A stretch of 64,000 nucleotides of DNA from Clusia tigrina (Eukaryota; Arthropoda; Insecta; Diptera; Clusiidae), in contig OV050032.1 of assembly GCA_920105625.2 (NCBI GenBank), positions 69,855,879 to 69,919,878 of the forward strand. Direction: 5' to 3'. The position numbers and the translations under genes are program-made. The notes under the pieces are model-generated. The model saw nothing but the letters and a program-made list of their open reading frames with translations. It ran no database searches and was not told where the DNA came from. Positions 39,641 to 52,034 of this stretch are shown here, in pieces (positions within the stretch are counted from its first letter, which is position 1; each line of letters opens with the position of its first letter).

Positions 39641-40560
39641 TTGACAAGAGGCTCGAGTATTTTATTGTTACAATATTTTAAGGTTTTACGACGCTGCAGT
39701 AAAAAGTTACAAGCATTTGTATGTTGCAAACTTCGGTAGGTGTAGGACGTACCGTATAGAAGTTAGGGCCATTTGAAGTTTTATCAGTGTTTTATTTGGG
39801 ACTCAAGGGTAGCATAGCTTTGAGCGATAGCTTAAATTGACAAGAGGCTCGAGTACTGGATTGTTACAAAATTTCAAGGTTTTATGACGCTCCAGTAAAA
39901 AGTTACAAGCATTTGTATGTTGCAAACTTTATTAGGTGTAGGACGTACCGTATAGAAATTAGGGCCATGTGAAGTTTTATAAGTGTTTGACTTGGGACTC
40001 AAGAGTAGCATAGCTTTGAGCGATAGCTTAAATTGACAAGAGGCTGGAGTACTTTATTGTTACAAAATTTCAAGGTTTTATGACGCTCCAGTAAAAAGTT
40101 ACAAGCATTTGTATGTTGCAAACTTTGATAGGTTGAGGACGTACCGTATAGAAGTTAGGGACATTTGAAGTTTTATCAGTGTTTGATTTGGGACTCAAGG
40201 GTAGCATAGCTTTGAGCGATAGCTTAAATTGACAAGAGGCTCGACTACTTTATTGTTACAAAATTTCACGGTTTTATGACGCTCCAGTAAAAAGTTACAA
40301 GCATTTGTATGTTGCAAACTTTGATAGGTGTAGGATGTAACGTATAGAAGCTAGGGCCATTTGAAGTTTTATCAGCGTTTGATTTGGGACTCAACGGTAG
40401 GATAGCTTTTAGCGATAGCTTAAATTGACAAGAGGCTCGAGAACTTTATTGTTACAAAATTTCAAGGTTTTATGACGCTCCAGTAAAAAGTTACAAGCAT
40501 TTGTATGTTGCAAACTTTGATAGGTGTAGGACGTACCGTATAGAAGTTAGGGCCATTTGA
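39640..40560 (+). repeat. Extra cassette round linking families A and B
   Basis: CTTCGGTAGG at 39731 lies 1,176 bp (six monomers) after the one at 38555. The order is the usual one: GTTTTATTTGGG, ACTGGATTG, CTTTATTAGG, GAAATTAGGG, GTTTGACTTGGG, GGCTGGAGTAC, GATAGGTTGAGG, GGGACATTTG and CTCGACTAC. It then runs into GTAGGATGTAACG near 40327 and the CTCAACGGTAGGATAGC monomer, the variants that mark the next block. A private CCATGTGAAG occurs near 39967. Confidence 0.75.
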
Positions 40561-43500
40561 AGTTTTCTCAGTGTTTGATTTGGGACTCAAGGGTAGCATA
40601 GCTTTAAGCGATAGCTTAAATTGACAAGAGGCTCGAGTACTTTATTGTTACAAAATTTCAAGGTTTTATGACGCTCCAGTAAAAAGTTACAAGCATTTGT
40701 ATGCTGCAAACTTTGATAGGTGTAGGATGTACCGTATAGAAGTTAGGGCCATTTGAAGTTTTATCAGTGTTTGATTTGGGACTCAAGGGTAGCATAGCTT
40801 TGAGCGATAGCTTAAATTGACAAGAGGCTCGAGTACTTTATTGTTACAAAATTTCAAGGTTTTATGACGCTCCAGTAAAAAGTTACAAGCATTTGTATGT
40901 TGCAAACTTTGATAGGTGTAGGATGTAGCATATAGAACTTAAGGCCATTTGAAGTTTTATGAGTGTTTGATTTGGGACTCAAGAGTAGCATAGCTTTGAA
41001 CGATAGCTTAAATTGACAAGAGGCTTGAGTACTCTATTGTTAAAAGTTTCAAGGTTTTATGAAGTAAAAAATCTCAAAGTTTTATGACGATCCAGTAAAA
41101 GGTTACCAGCATTTGTATGTTGCAAACTTTGATAGGTGTAGGACGGACCGTGTAGAAGTTAGGGCCATTTGAAGTTTTACTAGTGTTTGATTTGGGATTC
41201 AAGGGTAGCATAGCTTTGAGCGATAGCTTAAATTGACAAGAGGCTCGAGTACTTTATTGTTACAAAATTTCAAGGTTTATGTCGCTCCAGTAAAAAGTTA
41301 CAAGCATTTGTATGTTGCAAACTTTGATAGGTGTAGGACTTACCGTATAGAATTTAGGGCCATTTGAAGTTTTATCAGTGTTTGATTTGGGATTCAAGGG
41401 GAGCATAGGTTTGAACGATAGCTTAAATTGACAAGAGGCTCGAGTACTTTATTGTTACAAAATTTCAAGGTTCTATGACGCTCCAGTAAAAAGTTACAAG
41501 CATTTGTATGTTGCAAACATTGATAGGTGTAGGATGTACCGTAAAGAAGTTAGGGCCATTTGAAGCTTTATCCGTATTTGATTTGGGACTCAAGGGTAGC
41601 ATAGCTTTGAGCGATAGCTTAAATTGACAAGAGGCTCGTGTACTTGATTGTTACAAATTACAAAGTTTTATGACGCTGCAGTAAAAAGTTACAAGCATTT
41701 GTATGTTGCAAACTTTGATAGGTGTAGGACGTACCGTATAGAAGTTAGGGCCATTTGAAGTTTTATCAGTGTTTGATTTGGGACTCAAGGGGAGCATAGC
41801 TTTGAGCTATAGCTTAAATTGACAAGAGGCTCGAGTACTTGATTGTTACAAAATTTCAAGGTTTTATGACGCTCCAGTAAAAAGTTACAAGCATTTGTAT
41901 GTTGCAAACTTTAATAGGTGTAGGACGTACCGTATAGAAGTTAGGGCCATTTGAAGTTTTATAAGTGTTTGACTTGGGACTCAAGAGAAGCATAGCTTTG
42001 AGCGATAGCTTAAATTGACAAGAGGCTGGAGTACTTTATTGTTACAAAATTTCAAGGTTTTATGACGCTCCAGTAAAAAGTTACAAGCATTTGTATGTTG
42101 CAAACTTTGATAGGTGGAGGACGTACCGTATAGAAGTTAGGGACATTTGAAGTTTTATCAGTGTTTGATTTGGGACTCAAGGGTAGCATAGCTTTTAGCG
42201 ATAGCTTAAATTGACAAGAAGCTCGACTACTTTATTGTTACAAAATTTCACGTTTTTATGACGCTCCAGTAAAAAGTTACAAGCATTTGTATGTTGCAAA
42301 CTTTGATAGGTGTAGGATGTAACGTATAGAAGTTAGGGCCATTTGAATTTTTATCAGCTTTTGATTTGGGACTCAACGGTAGGATAGCTTTTAGCGATAG
42401 CTTAAATTGACAAGAGGCTCGAGAACTTTATTGTTACAAAATTTCAAGGTTTTATGACGCTCCAGTAAAAAGTTACAAGCATTTGTATGTTGCAAACTTT
42501 GATAGGTGTAGGACGTACCGTATAGAAGTTAGGGCCATTTGAAGTTTTCTCAGTGTTTGATTTGGGACTCAAGGGTAGCATAGCTTTAAGCGATAGCTTA
42601 AATTGACAAGAGGCTCGAGTACTTTATTGTTACAAAATTTCAAGGTTTTATGACGCTCCAGTAAAAAGTTACAAGCATTTGTATGCTGCAAACTTTGATA
42701 GGTGTAGGATGTACCGTAAAGAAGTTAGGGCCATTTGAAGTTTTATCAGTATTTGATTTGGGACTGAAGGGTAGCATAGCTTTGAGCGATAGCTTAAATT
42801 GACAAGAGGCTCGTGTACTTGATTGTTACAAAATTTCAAGGTTATATGACGCTCCAGTAAAAAGTTACAAGCATTTGTATGTTGCAAACTTTGATAGGTG
42901 TAGGACGTACCGTATAGAAGTTAGGGCCATTTGAAGTTTTATCAGTGTTTGATTTGGGACTCAAGGGTAGCATATCTTTGAGCGATAGCTTAAATTGAGA
43001 AGAGGCTCGAGTACTTGATTGTTACAAAATTTCAAGGTTTTATGAAGCCAAAAATTTCAATTTTTATGACGATCCAGTAAAAAGTTACAAGCATTTGTAT
43101 GTTGCAAACTTTGATTGGTTTAGGACGTACCGTATAGAAGTTAGGGCCATTTGAAGTTTTATCAGTGTTTGATTTGGGATTCAAGGGTAGCATAGCTTTG
43201 AGCGATAGCTTAAATTGACAAGAGGCTCGAGTACTTTATTGTTACAAACTTTCAATGTTTTATGACGCTCCAGTAAAAAGTTACAAGCATTTGTATGTTG
43301 CAAACTTTGATAGGTGTAGGACGTACCGTATAGAAGTTAGGGCCATTTGAAATTTTATCAGTGTTGGATTTGGGACTCAAGGGAAGCATAGCTTTGAGCG
43401 ATAGCTTAAATTGACAAGAGGCTCGAGTATTTTATTGTTACAATATTTTAAGGTTTTACGACGCTGCAGTAAAAAGTTACAAGCATTTGTATGTTGCAAA

Positions 43501-46500
43501 CTTCGGTAGGTGTAGGACGTATCGTATAGAAGTTAGGGCCATTTGAAGTTTTATAAGTGTTTGACTTGGGACTCAAGAGTAGCATAGCTTTGAGCGATAG
43601 CTTAAATTGACAAGAGGCTGGAGTACTTTATTGTTACAAAATTTCAAGGTTTTATGACGCTCCAGTAAAAAGTTACAAGCATTTGTATGTTGCAAACTTT
43701 GATAGGTTGAGGACGTACCGTATAGAAGTTAGGGACATTTGAAGTTTTATCAGTGTTTGATTTGGGACTCAAGGGTAGAATAGCTTTGAGCGATAGCTTA
43801 AATTGACAAGAGGCTCGACTACTTTATTGTTACAAAATTTCACGGTTTTATGACGCTCCAGTAAAAAGTTACAAGCATTTGTATGTTGCAAACTTTGATA
43901 GGTGTAGGATGTAACGTATAGAAGCTAGGGCCATTTGAAGTTTTATCAGCGTTTGATTTGGGACTCAACGGTAGGATAGCTTTTAGCGATAGCTTAAATT
44001 GACAAGAGGCTCGAGAACTTTATTGTTACAAAATTTCAAGGTTTTATGACGCTCCAGTAAAAAGTTACAAGCATTTGTATGTTGCAAACTTTGATAGGTG
44101 TAGGACGTACCGTATAGAAGTTAGGGCCATTTGAAGTTTTCTCAGTGTTTGATTTGGGACTCAAGGGTAGCATAGCTTAAGCGATAGCTTAAATTGACAA
44201 GAGGCTCGAGTACTTTATTGTTACAAAATTTCAAGGTTTTATGACGCTCCAGTAAAAAGTTACAAGCATTTGTATGCTGCAAACTTTGATAGGTGTAGGA
44301 TGTACCGTATAGAAGTTAGGGCCATTTGAAGTTTTATCAGTGTTTGATTTGGGACTCAAGGGTAGCATAGCTTTTAGCGATAGCTTAAATTGACAAGAGG
44401 CTCGAGTACTTTATTGTTACAAAATTTCAAGGTTTTATGACGCTCCAGTAAAAAGTTACAAGGATTTGTATGTTGCAAACTTTGATAGGTGTAGGACGTA
44501 GCATATAGAAGTTAAGGCCATTTGAAGTTTTATGAGTGTTTGATTTGGGACTCAAGAGTAGCATAGCTTTGAACGATAGCTTAAATTGACAAGAGGCTTG
44601 AGTACTCTATTGTTAAAAATTTCAAGGTTTTATGAAGTAAAAAATCTCAAAGTTTTATGACGATCCAGTAAAAGGTTACCAGCATTTGTATGTTGCAAAC
44701 TTTGATAGGTGTAGGACGGACCGTGTAGAAGTTAGGGCCATTTGAAGTTTTACCAGTGTTTGATTTGGGATTCAAGGGTAGCATAGCTTTGAGCGATAGC
44801 TTAAATTGACAAGAGGCTCGAGTACTTTATTGTTACAAAATTTCAAGGTTTTATGTCGCTCCAGTAAAAAGTTACAAGCATTTGTATGTTGCAAACTTTG
44901 ATAGGTGTAGGACTTACCGTATAGAATTTAGGGCCATTTGAAGTTTTATCAGTGTTTGATTTGGGATTCAAGGGGAGCATAGGTTTGAACGATAGCTTAA
45001 ATTGACAAGAGGCTCGAGTACTTTATTGTTACAAAATTTCAAGGTTCTATGACGCTCCAGTAAAAAGTTACAAGCATTTGTATGTTGCAAACATTGATAG
45101 GTGTAGGATGTACCGTAAAGAAGTTAGGGCCATTTGAAGTTTTATCCGTATTTGATTTGGGACTCAAGGGTAGCATAGCTTTGAGCGATAGCTTAAATTG
45201 ACAAGATGCTCGTGTACTTGATTGTTACAAATTACAAAGTTTTATGACGCTGCAGTAAAAAGTTACAAGCATTTGTATGTTGCAAACTTTGATAGGTGTA
45301 GGATGTACCGTAAAGAAGTTAGGGCCATTTGAAGTTTTATCAGTATTTGATTTGGGACTCAAGGGGAGCATAGCTTTGAGCTATAGCTTAAATTGACAAG
45401 AGGCTCGAGTACTTGATTGTTACAAAATTTCAAGGTTTTATGACGCTCCAGTAAAAAGTTACAAGCATTTGTATGTTGCAAACTTTAATAGGTGTAGGAC
45501 GTACCGTATAGAAGTTAGGGCCATTTGAAGTTTTATAAGTGTTTGACTTGGGACTCAAGAGAAGCATAGCTTTGAGCGATAGCTTAAATTGACAAGAGGC
45601 TGGAGTACTTTATTGTTACAAAATTTCAAGGTTTTATGACGCTCCAGTAAAAAGTTACAAGCATTTGTATGTTGCAAACTTTGATAGGTGGAGGACGTAC
45701 CGTATAGAAGTTAGGGACATCTGAAGTTTTATCAGTGTTTGATTTGGGACTCAAGGGTAGCATAGCTTTGAGCGATAGCTTAAATTGACAAGAAGCTCGA
45801 CTACTTTATTGTTACAAAATTTCACGGTTCTATGACGCTCCAGTAAAAAGTTACAAGCATTTGTATGTTGCAAACTTTGATAGGTGTAGGATGTAACGTA
45901 TAGAAGTTGGGGCCATTTGAAGTTTTATCAGCTTTTGATTTGGGACTCAACGGTAGGATAGCTTTTAGCGATAGCTTAAATTGACAAGAGGCTCGAGAAC
46001 TTTATTGTTACAAAATTTCAAGGTTTTATGACGCTCCAGTAAAAAGTTACAAGCATTTGTATGTTGCAAACTTTGATAGGTGTAGGACGTACCGTATAGA
46101 AGTTAGGGCCATTTGAAGTTTTCTCAGTGTTTGATTTGGGACTCAAGGGTAGGATAGCTTTAAGCGATAGCTTAAATTGACAAGAGGCTCGAGTACTTTA
46201 TTGTTACAAAATTTCAAGGTTTTATGACGCTCCAGTAAAAAGTTACAAGCATTTGTATGCTGCAAACTTTGATAGGTGTAGGATGTACCGTATAGAAGTT
46301 AGGGCCATTTGAAGTTTTATCAGTGTTTGATTTGGGACTCAAGGGTAGCATAGCTTTGAGCGATAGCTTAAATTGACAAGAGGCTCGAGTACTTTATTGT
46401 TACAAAATTTCAAGGTTTTATGACGCTCCAGTAAAAAGTTACAAGGATTTGTATGTTGCAAACTTTGATAGGTGTAGGACGTAGCATATAGAAGTTAAGG

Positions 46501-48840
46501 CCATTTGAAGTTTTATGAGTGTTTGATTTGGGACTCAAGAGTAGCATAGCTTTGAACGATAGCTTAAATTGACAAGAGGCTTGAGTACTCTATTGTTAAA
46601 AATTTCAAGGTTTTATGAAGTAAAAAATCTCAAAGTTTTATGACGATCCAGTAAAAGGTTACCAGCATTTGTATGTTGCAAACTTTGATAGGTGTAGGAC
46701 GGACCGTGTAGAAGTTAGGCCATTTGAAGTTTTACCAGTGTTTGATTTGGGATTCAAGGGTAGCATAGCTTTGAGCGATAGCTTAAATTGACAAGAGGCT
46801 CGAGTACTTTATTGTTACAAAATTTCAAGGTTTTATGTCGCTCCAGTAAAAAGTTACAAGCATTTGTATGTTGCAAACTTTGATAGGTGTAGGACTTACC
46901 GTATAGAATTTAGGGCCATTTGAAGTTTTATCAGTGTTTGATTTGGGATTCAAGGGGAGCATAGGTTTGAACGATAGCTTAAATTGACAAGAGGCTCGAG
47001 TACTTTATTGTTACAAAATTTCAAGGTTCTATGACGCTCCAGTAAAAAGTTACAAGCATTTGTATGTTGCAAACATTGATAGGTGTAGGATGTACCGTAA
47101 AGAAGTTAGGGCCATTTGAAGTTTTATCCGTATTTGATTTGGGACTCAAGGGTAGCATAGCTTTGAGCGATAGCTTAAATTGACAAGAGGCTCGTGTACT
47201 TGATTGTTACAAATTACAAAGTTTTATGACGCTGCAGTAAAAAGTTACAAGCATTTGTATGTTGCAAACTTTGATAGGTGTAGGATGTACCGTAAAGAAG
47301 TTAGGGCCATTTGAAGTTTTATCAGTATTTGATTTGGGACTGAAGGGTAGCATAGCTTTGAGCGATAGCTTAAATTGACAAGAGGCTCGTGTACTTGATT
47401 GTTACAAAATTTCAAGGTTATATGACGCTCCAGTAAAAAGTTACAAGCATTAGTATGTTGCAAGCTTTGATAGGTGTAGGACGTACCGTATAGAAGTTAG
47501 GGCCATTTGAAGTTTTATCAGTGTTTGATTTGGGACTCAAGGGGAGCATAGCTTTGAGCTATAGCTTAAATTGACAAGAGGCTCGAGTACTTGATTGTTA
47601 CAAAATTTCAAGGTTTTATGACGCTCCAGTAAAAAGTTACAAGCATTTGTATGTTGCAAACTTTAATAGGTGTAGGACGTACCGTATAGAAGTTAGGGCC
47701 ATTTGAAGTTTTATAAGTGTTTGACTTGGGACTCAAGAGAAGCATAGCTTAGAGCGATAGCTTAAATTGACAAGAGGCTGGAGTACTTTATTGTTACAAA
47801 ATTTCAAGGTTTTATGACGCTCCAGTAAAAAGTTACAAGCATTTGTATGTTGCAAACTTTGATAGGTGGAGGACGTACCGTATAGAAGTTAGGGACATTT
47901 GAAGTTTTATCAGTGTTTGATTTGGGACTCAAGGGTAGCATAGCTTTGAGCGATAGCTTAAATTGACAAGAAGCTCGACTACTTTATTGTTACAAAATTT
48001 CACGGTTTTATGACGCTCCAGTAAAAAGTTACAAGCATTTGTATGTTGCAAACTTTGATAGGTGTAGGATGTAACGTATAGAAGTTACTCAACGGTAGGC
48101 TAGCTTTTAGCGATAGCTTAAATTGACAAGAGGCTCGAGAACTTTATTGTTACAAAATTTCAAGGTTTTATGACGCTCCAGTAAAAAGTTACAAGCATTT
48201 GTATGTTGCAAACTTTGATAGGTGTAGGACGTACCGTATAGAAGTTAGGGCCATTTGAAGTTTTCTCAGTGTTTGATTTGGGACTCAAGGGTAGCATAGC
48301 TTTAAGCGATAGCTTAAATTGACAAGAGGCTCGAGTACTTTATTGTTACAAAATTTCAAGGTTTTATGACGCTCCAGTAAAAAGTTACAAGCATTTGTAT
48401 GCTGCAAACTTTGATAGGTGTAGGATGTACCGTATAGAAGTTAGGGCCATTTGAAGTTTTATCAGTGTTTGATTTGGGACTCAAGGGTAGCATAGCTTTG
48501 AGAGATAGCTTAAATTGACAAGAGGCTCGAGTACTTTATTGTTACAAAATTTCAAGGTTTTATGACGCTCCAGTAAAAAGTTACAAGGATTTGTATGTTG
48601 CAAACTTTGATAGGTGTAGGACGTAGCATATAGAAGTTAAGGCCATTTGAAGTTTTATGAGTGTTTGATTTCGGACTCAAGAGTAGCATAGCTTTGAGCG
48701 ATAACTTAAATTGACAAGAGGCTTGAGTACTCTATTGTTCAAAATTTCAAGGTTTTATGAAGTAAAAAATCTCAAGGTTTTATGACGATCCAGTAAAAGG
48801 TTGCAAGCATTTGTATGTTGCAAACTTTGATAGGTGTAGG
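40561..48840 (+). repeat. Higher-order repeat family B
   Basis: The La-linked landmark ACGGACC falls at 41143, 44716 and 46699, and as ACAGACC at 48841, so offsets are 3,573, 1,983 and 2,142 bp. GACTTGGG falls at 41971, 45545 and 47723. The first offset changes from 3,573 to 3,574 because of a missing T in CAAGGTTTATGTCG near 41275. The second changes from 1,983 to 2,178 because the last copy has one more monomer (near 47.3-47.5 kb) and a missing G in GAAGTTAGGCC near 46718. Copies share GAGCTATAGC, CAAGAGAAGCATAGC, AGAAGCTCGACTAC and TTTGAACGATAGC. One internal segment near 42.9-43.6 kb has an Lb monomer and a shortened CTTCGGTAGG cassette (43501). Confidence 0.82.
47919..48274 (+). repeat. 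Monomer pair with a 36-bp deletion
   Basis: Phase landmarks at 47919 and 48275 are 356 bp apart, 36 bp short of two monomers. The text reads GTAACGTATAGAAGTTACTC followed by AACGGTAGG. Sister copies at 43.9 and 45.9 kb have GAAGTTAGGGCC or GAAGTTGGGGCC, then the segment through GATTTGGGA, and then CTCAACGG. The junction is at 48087/48088. The lost stretch contains the phase landmark itself. Little or no homology is visible at the join, so end joining or slippage fits better than a monomer-length exchange. Confidence 0.85.
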
Positions 48841-51800
48841 ACAGACCGTGTAGAAGTTAGGGCCATTTGAAGTTTTACCAGTGTTTGATTTGGGATTCAA
48901 GGGTAGCATAGCTTTGAGCGATAGCTTAAATTGACAAGAGGCTCGAGTACTTTATTGTTACAAAATTTCAAGGTTTTATGACGATCCAGTAAAAGGTTAC
49001 AAGCATTTGTATGTTGCAAACTTTGATAGGTGTAGGACGGACCGTGTAGAAGTTATGGCCATTTGAAGTTTTACCAGTGTTTGATTTGGGATTCAAGGGT
49101 AGCATAGCTTTGAGCGATAGCTTAAATTGACAAGAGGCTCGAGTACTTTATTGTTACAAAATTTCAAGGTTTTATGTCGCTCCAGTAAAAAGTTACAAGC
49201 ATTTGTATGTTGCAAACTTTGATAGGTGTAGGACTTACCGTATAGAAGTTAGGGCCATTTGAAGTTTTATCAGTGTTTGATTTGGGATTCAAGGGGAGCA
49301 TAGGTTTGAGCGATAGCTTAAATTGACAAGAGGCTCGAGTACTTTATTGTTACAAAATTTCAAGGTTTTATGACGCTCCAGTAAAAAGTTACAAGCATTT
49401 GTATGTTGCAAACTTTGATAGGTGTAGGACGTACAGTATAGAAGTTAGGGCCATTTGAAGTTTTACCAGTGTTTGATTTGGGACTCAAGGGTAGCATAGC
49501 TTTGAGCTATAGCTTAAATTGACAAGAGGCTCGAGTACTTGATTGTTACAAAATTTCAAGGTTTTATGATGCTCCAGTAAATAGTTACAAGCATTTGTAT
49601 GTTGCAAACTTTGATTGGTGTAGGACGTACCGTATAGAAGTTAGGGCCATTTGAAGTTTTATAGGTGTTTGACTTGGGACTCAAGGGTAGCATAGCTTTG
49701 AGCGATAGCTTAAATTGACAAGAGGCTGGAGTACTTTATTGTTACAAAATTTCAAGGTTTTATGACGCTCCAGTAAAAAGTTACAAGCATTTGTATGTTG
49801 CAAACTTTGATAGGTGGAGGACGTACCGTATAGAAGTTAGGGCCATTTGAAGTTTTATCAGTGTTTCATTTGGGACTCAAGGGTAGCATAGCTTTGAGCG
49901 ATAGCTTAAATTGACAAGAGGCTCGAGTATTTTATTGTTACAAAATTTTAAGGTTTTATGACGCTGCAGTAAAAAGTTACAAGCATTTGTATGTTGCAAA
50001 CTTTGGTAGGTGTAGGACGTACCGTATAGAAGTTAGGGCCATTTGAAGTTTTATCAGTGTTTTATTTGGGACTCAAGGGTAGCATAGCTTTGAGCGATAG
50101 CTTAAATTGACAAGAGGCTTGAGTACTTGATTGTTACAAAATTTAAAGGTTTTATGACGCTCCAGTAAAAAGTTACAAGCATTTGTATGTTGCAAACTTT
50201 GATAGGTGTAGGACGTACCGTATAGAAGTTAGGGCCATTTGTAGTTTTATCAGTGTTTGATTTGGGACTCAAGGGTAGCATAGCTTTGAGCGATAGCTTA
50301 AATTGACAAGAGGCTCGTGTACTTTATTGTTACAAAATTTCAAGGTTTTATGACGCTCCAGTAAAAAGTTACAAGCATTTGTATGTTGCAAACATTGGTA
50401 GGTGTAGGACGTACCGTATAGAAGTTAGGGCCATTTGACATTTTATCAGTGTTTGATTTGGGACTCAAGGGAAACATAGCTTTGAGCGATAGCTTAAATT
50501 GATAAGAGGCTCGAGTACTTTATTGTTACAAAATTTCAAGGTATTATGACGCTCCACTAAAAAGTTACAAGCATTTGTATCTTGCAAACTTTGATAGGTG
50601 TAGGACGTACCGTATAGAAGTTAGGGCCATTTGAAGTTTTATCAGTGTTTGATTTGGGACTCAAGGGTAGCATAGCTTTGAGCGATAACTTAAATTGACA
50701 AGAGGCTCGAGTACTTTATTGTTACAAAATTTAAAGGTTTTATGACGCTCCAATAAAAAGTTACAAGAATTTGTATGCTGCAAACTTTGATAGGTGTAGG
50801 ACGTACCGTATAGAAGTTAGGGCCATTTGAAGTTTTATCAGTGTTTGATTTGGGACTCAAGGATAGCATAGCTTTCAGCAATAGCTTAAATTGGCAAGAG
50901 GCTCGAGTACTTTATTGTTACAAAATTTCAAGGTTTTATGACGCTCCAGTAAAAAGTTACAAGCATTTGTATGTTGCAAACTTTGATAGGTGTAGGACGT
51001 ACCGTATAGAAGTTAGGGCCATTTGAAGTTTTATCAGTGTTTGATTTGGGACTCAGGGGTAGCATAGCTTTGAGCGATAGCTTAAATTGACAAGAGGCTC
51101 GAGTACTTTATTGTTACAAAATTTCAAGGTTTTATGACGCTCCAGTAAAGAGTTACAAGCATTTGTATGTTGCAAACTTTGATAGGTGTAGGACGTACCG
51201 TATAGAAGTTAGGGTCATTTAAAGTTGTATCAGTGTTTGATTTTGGATTCAAGGGTAGCATAGCTTTGAGCGATAGCTGAAATTGTCAAGAGGCTCGAGT
51301 ACTTTATTGTTACAAAATTTCAAGGTTTTATGACGCTCCAGTAAAAAGTTACAAGCATTTGTATGTTGCAAACGTTGATAGGTGTAGGATGTACCATATA
51401 GAAGTTAGGGCCATTTGAAATTTTATCAGTGTTTGATTTGGGACTCAAGGGTAGCATAGCTTTGAGCGATAACTTAAATTGACAAGAGGCTCGAGTACTT
51501 TATTGTTACAAAATTTCAAGGTTTTATGACGCTCCAGAAGAAAGTTTCAAGCATTCGTATGTTGCAAACTTTGATAGGTGTAGGACGTACCGTATAGAAG
51601 TTAGGGCCATTTGAAGTTTTATCAGTGTTTGATTTGGGACTCAAGGGTAGCATAGCTTTGAGCGATTGCTTAAATTGATAAGAGGCTCGAGTACTTTATT
51701 GTCACAAAATTTCAAGGTTTTATAAAGCTCCAGCAAAAAGTTACAAGCATTTGAATGTTGCAAACTTTCATAAGTCTTGGACGCACCGTATAGAAGTTAG

Positions 51801-52030
51801 GGCCATTTGAAGTTTTCTCAGTGTTTGATTTGGGACTCAAGGGTAGCATAGCTTTGAGCGATAACTTAAATTGACAAGAGGCTCGAGTACTTTATTGTTA
51901 CAAAATTTCAAGGTTTTATGACGCTCCAGAAAAAATTTACAAGAATTTGTATGCTGCAAACTTTGATAGGTGGAGGACGTACCGTATAGAAGTTAGGGCC
52001 ATTTGAAGTTTTATCAGTGTTTGATTTGGG
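48841..52030 (+). repeat. Diversified block between family B and the 588-bp duplication
   Basis: Monomers are all of the short class after the mosaic at 48887, with more private variation than the 28-48 kb blocks. Decayed forms of cassette members appear: GTTTCATTTGGG near 49863, AACTTTGGTAGG near 50000 and GTTTTATTTGGG near 50061. CTTTCAGCAATAGC near 50873, TTGGCAAGAGG near 50892 and GGACTCAGGGGTAGC near 51048 are uncommon changes; GGACTCAGGGG also occurs near 7024, again with TAAAGAGTTAC, so this part resembles 6.6-7.3 kb. No other sequence class is present. Confidence 0.7.
48887..49082 (+). repeat. Mosaic 196-bp monomer, short 5' half and La 3' half
   Basis: The first half has CTCGAGTACTTTATTGTTAC and CAAAATTTCAAGG, typical of short monomers. 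The second half has CGATCCAGTAAAAGG, GGACGGACCGTGTAGAAG and a private GTTATGGCC, typical of La long monomers. The 24-25 bp insert is absent and the length is exactly 196 bp. The switch lies within the A/T-tract segment TTTCAAGGTTTTATGACG, which is present once in short and twice in long monomers. Confidence 0.85.
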
Positions 52031-52034
52031 ACTC

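Noticed and set aside
42669..42887. Paired minus-strand 72-codon frames at 42669 and 47245
   Set aside because: They are two copies of the same satellite segment at a 4,576-bp offset within family B, not conserved genes.
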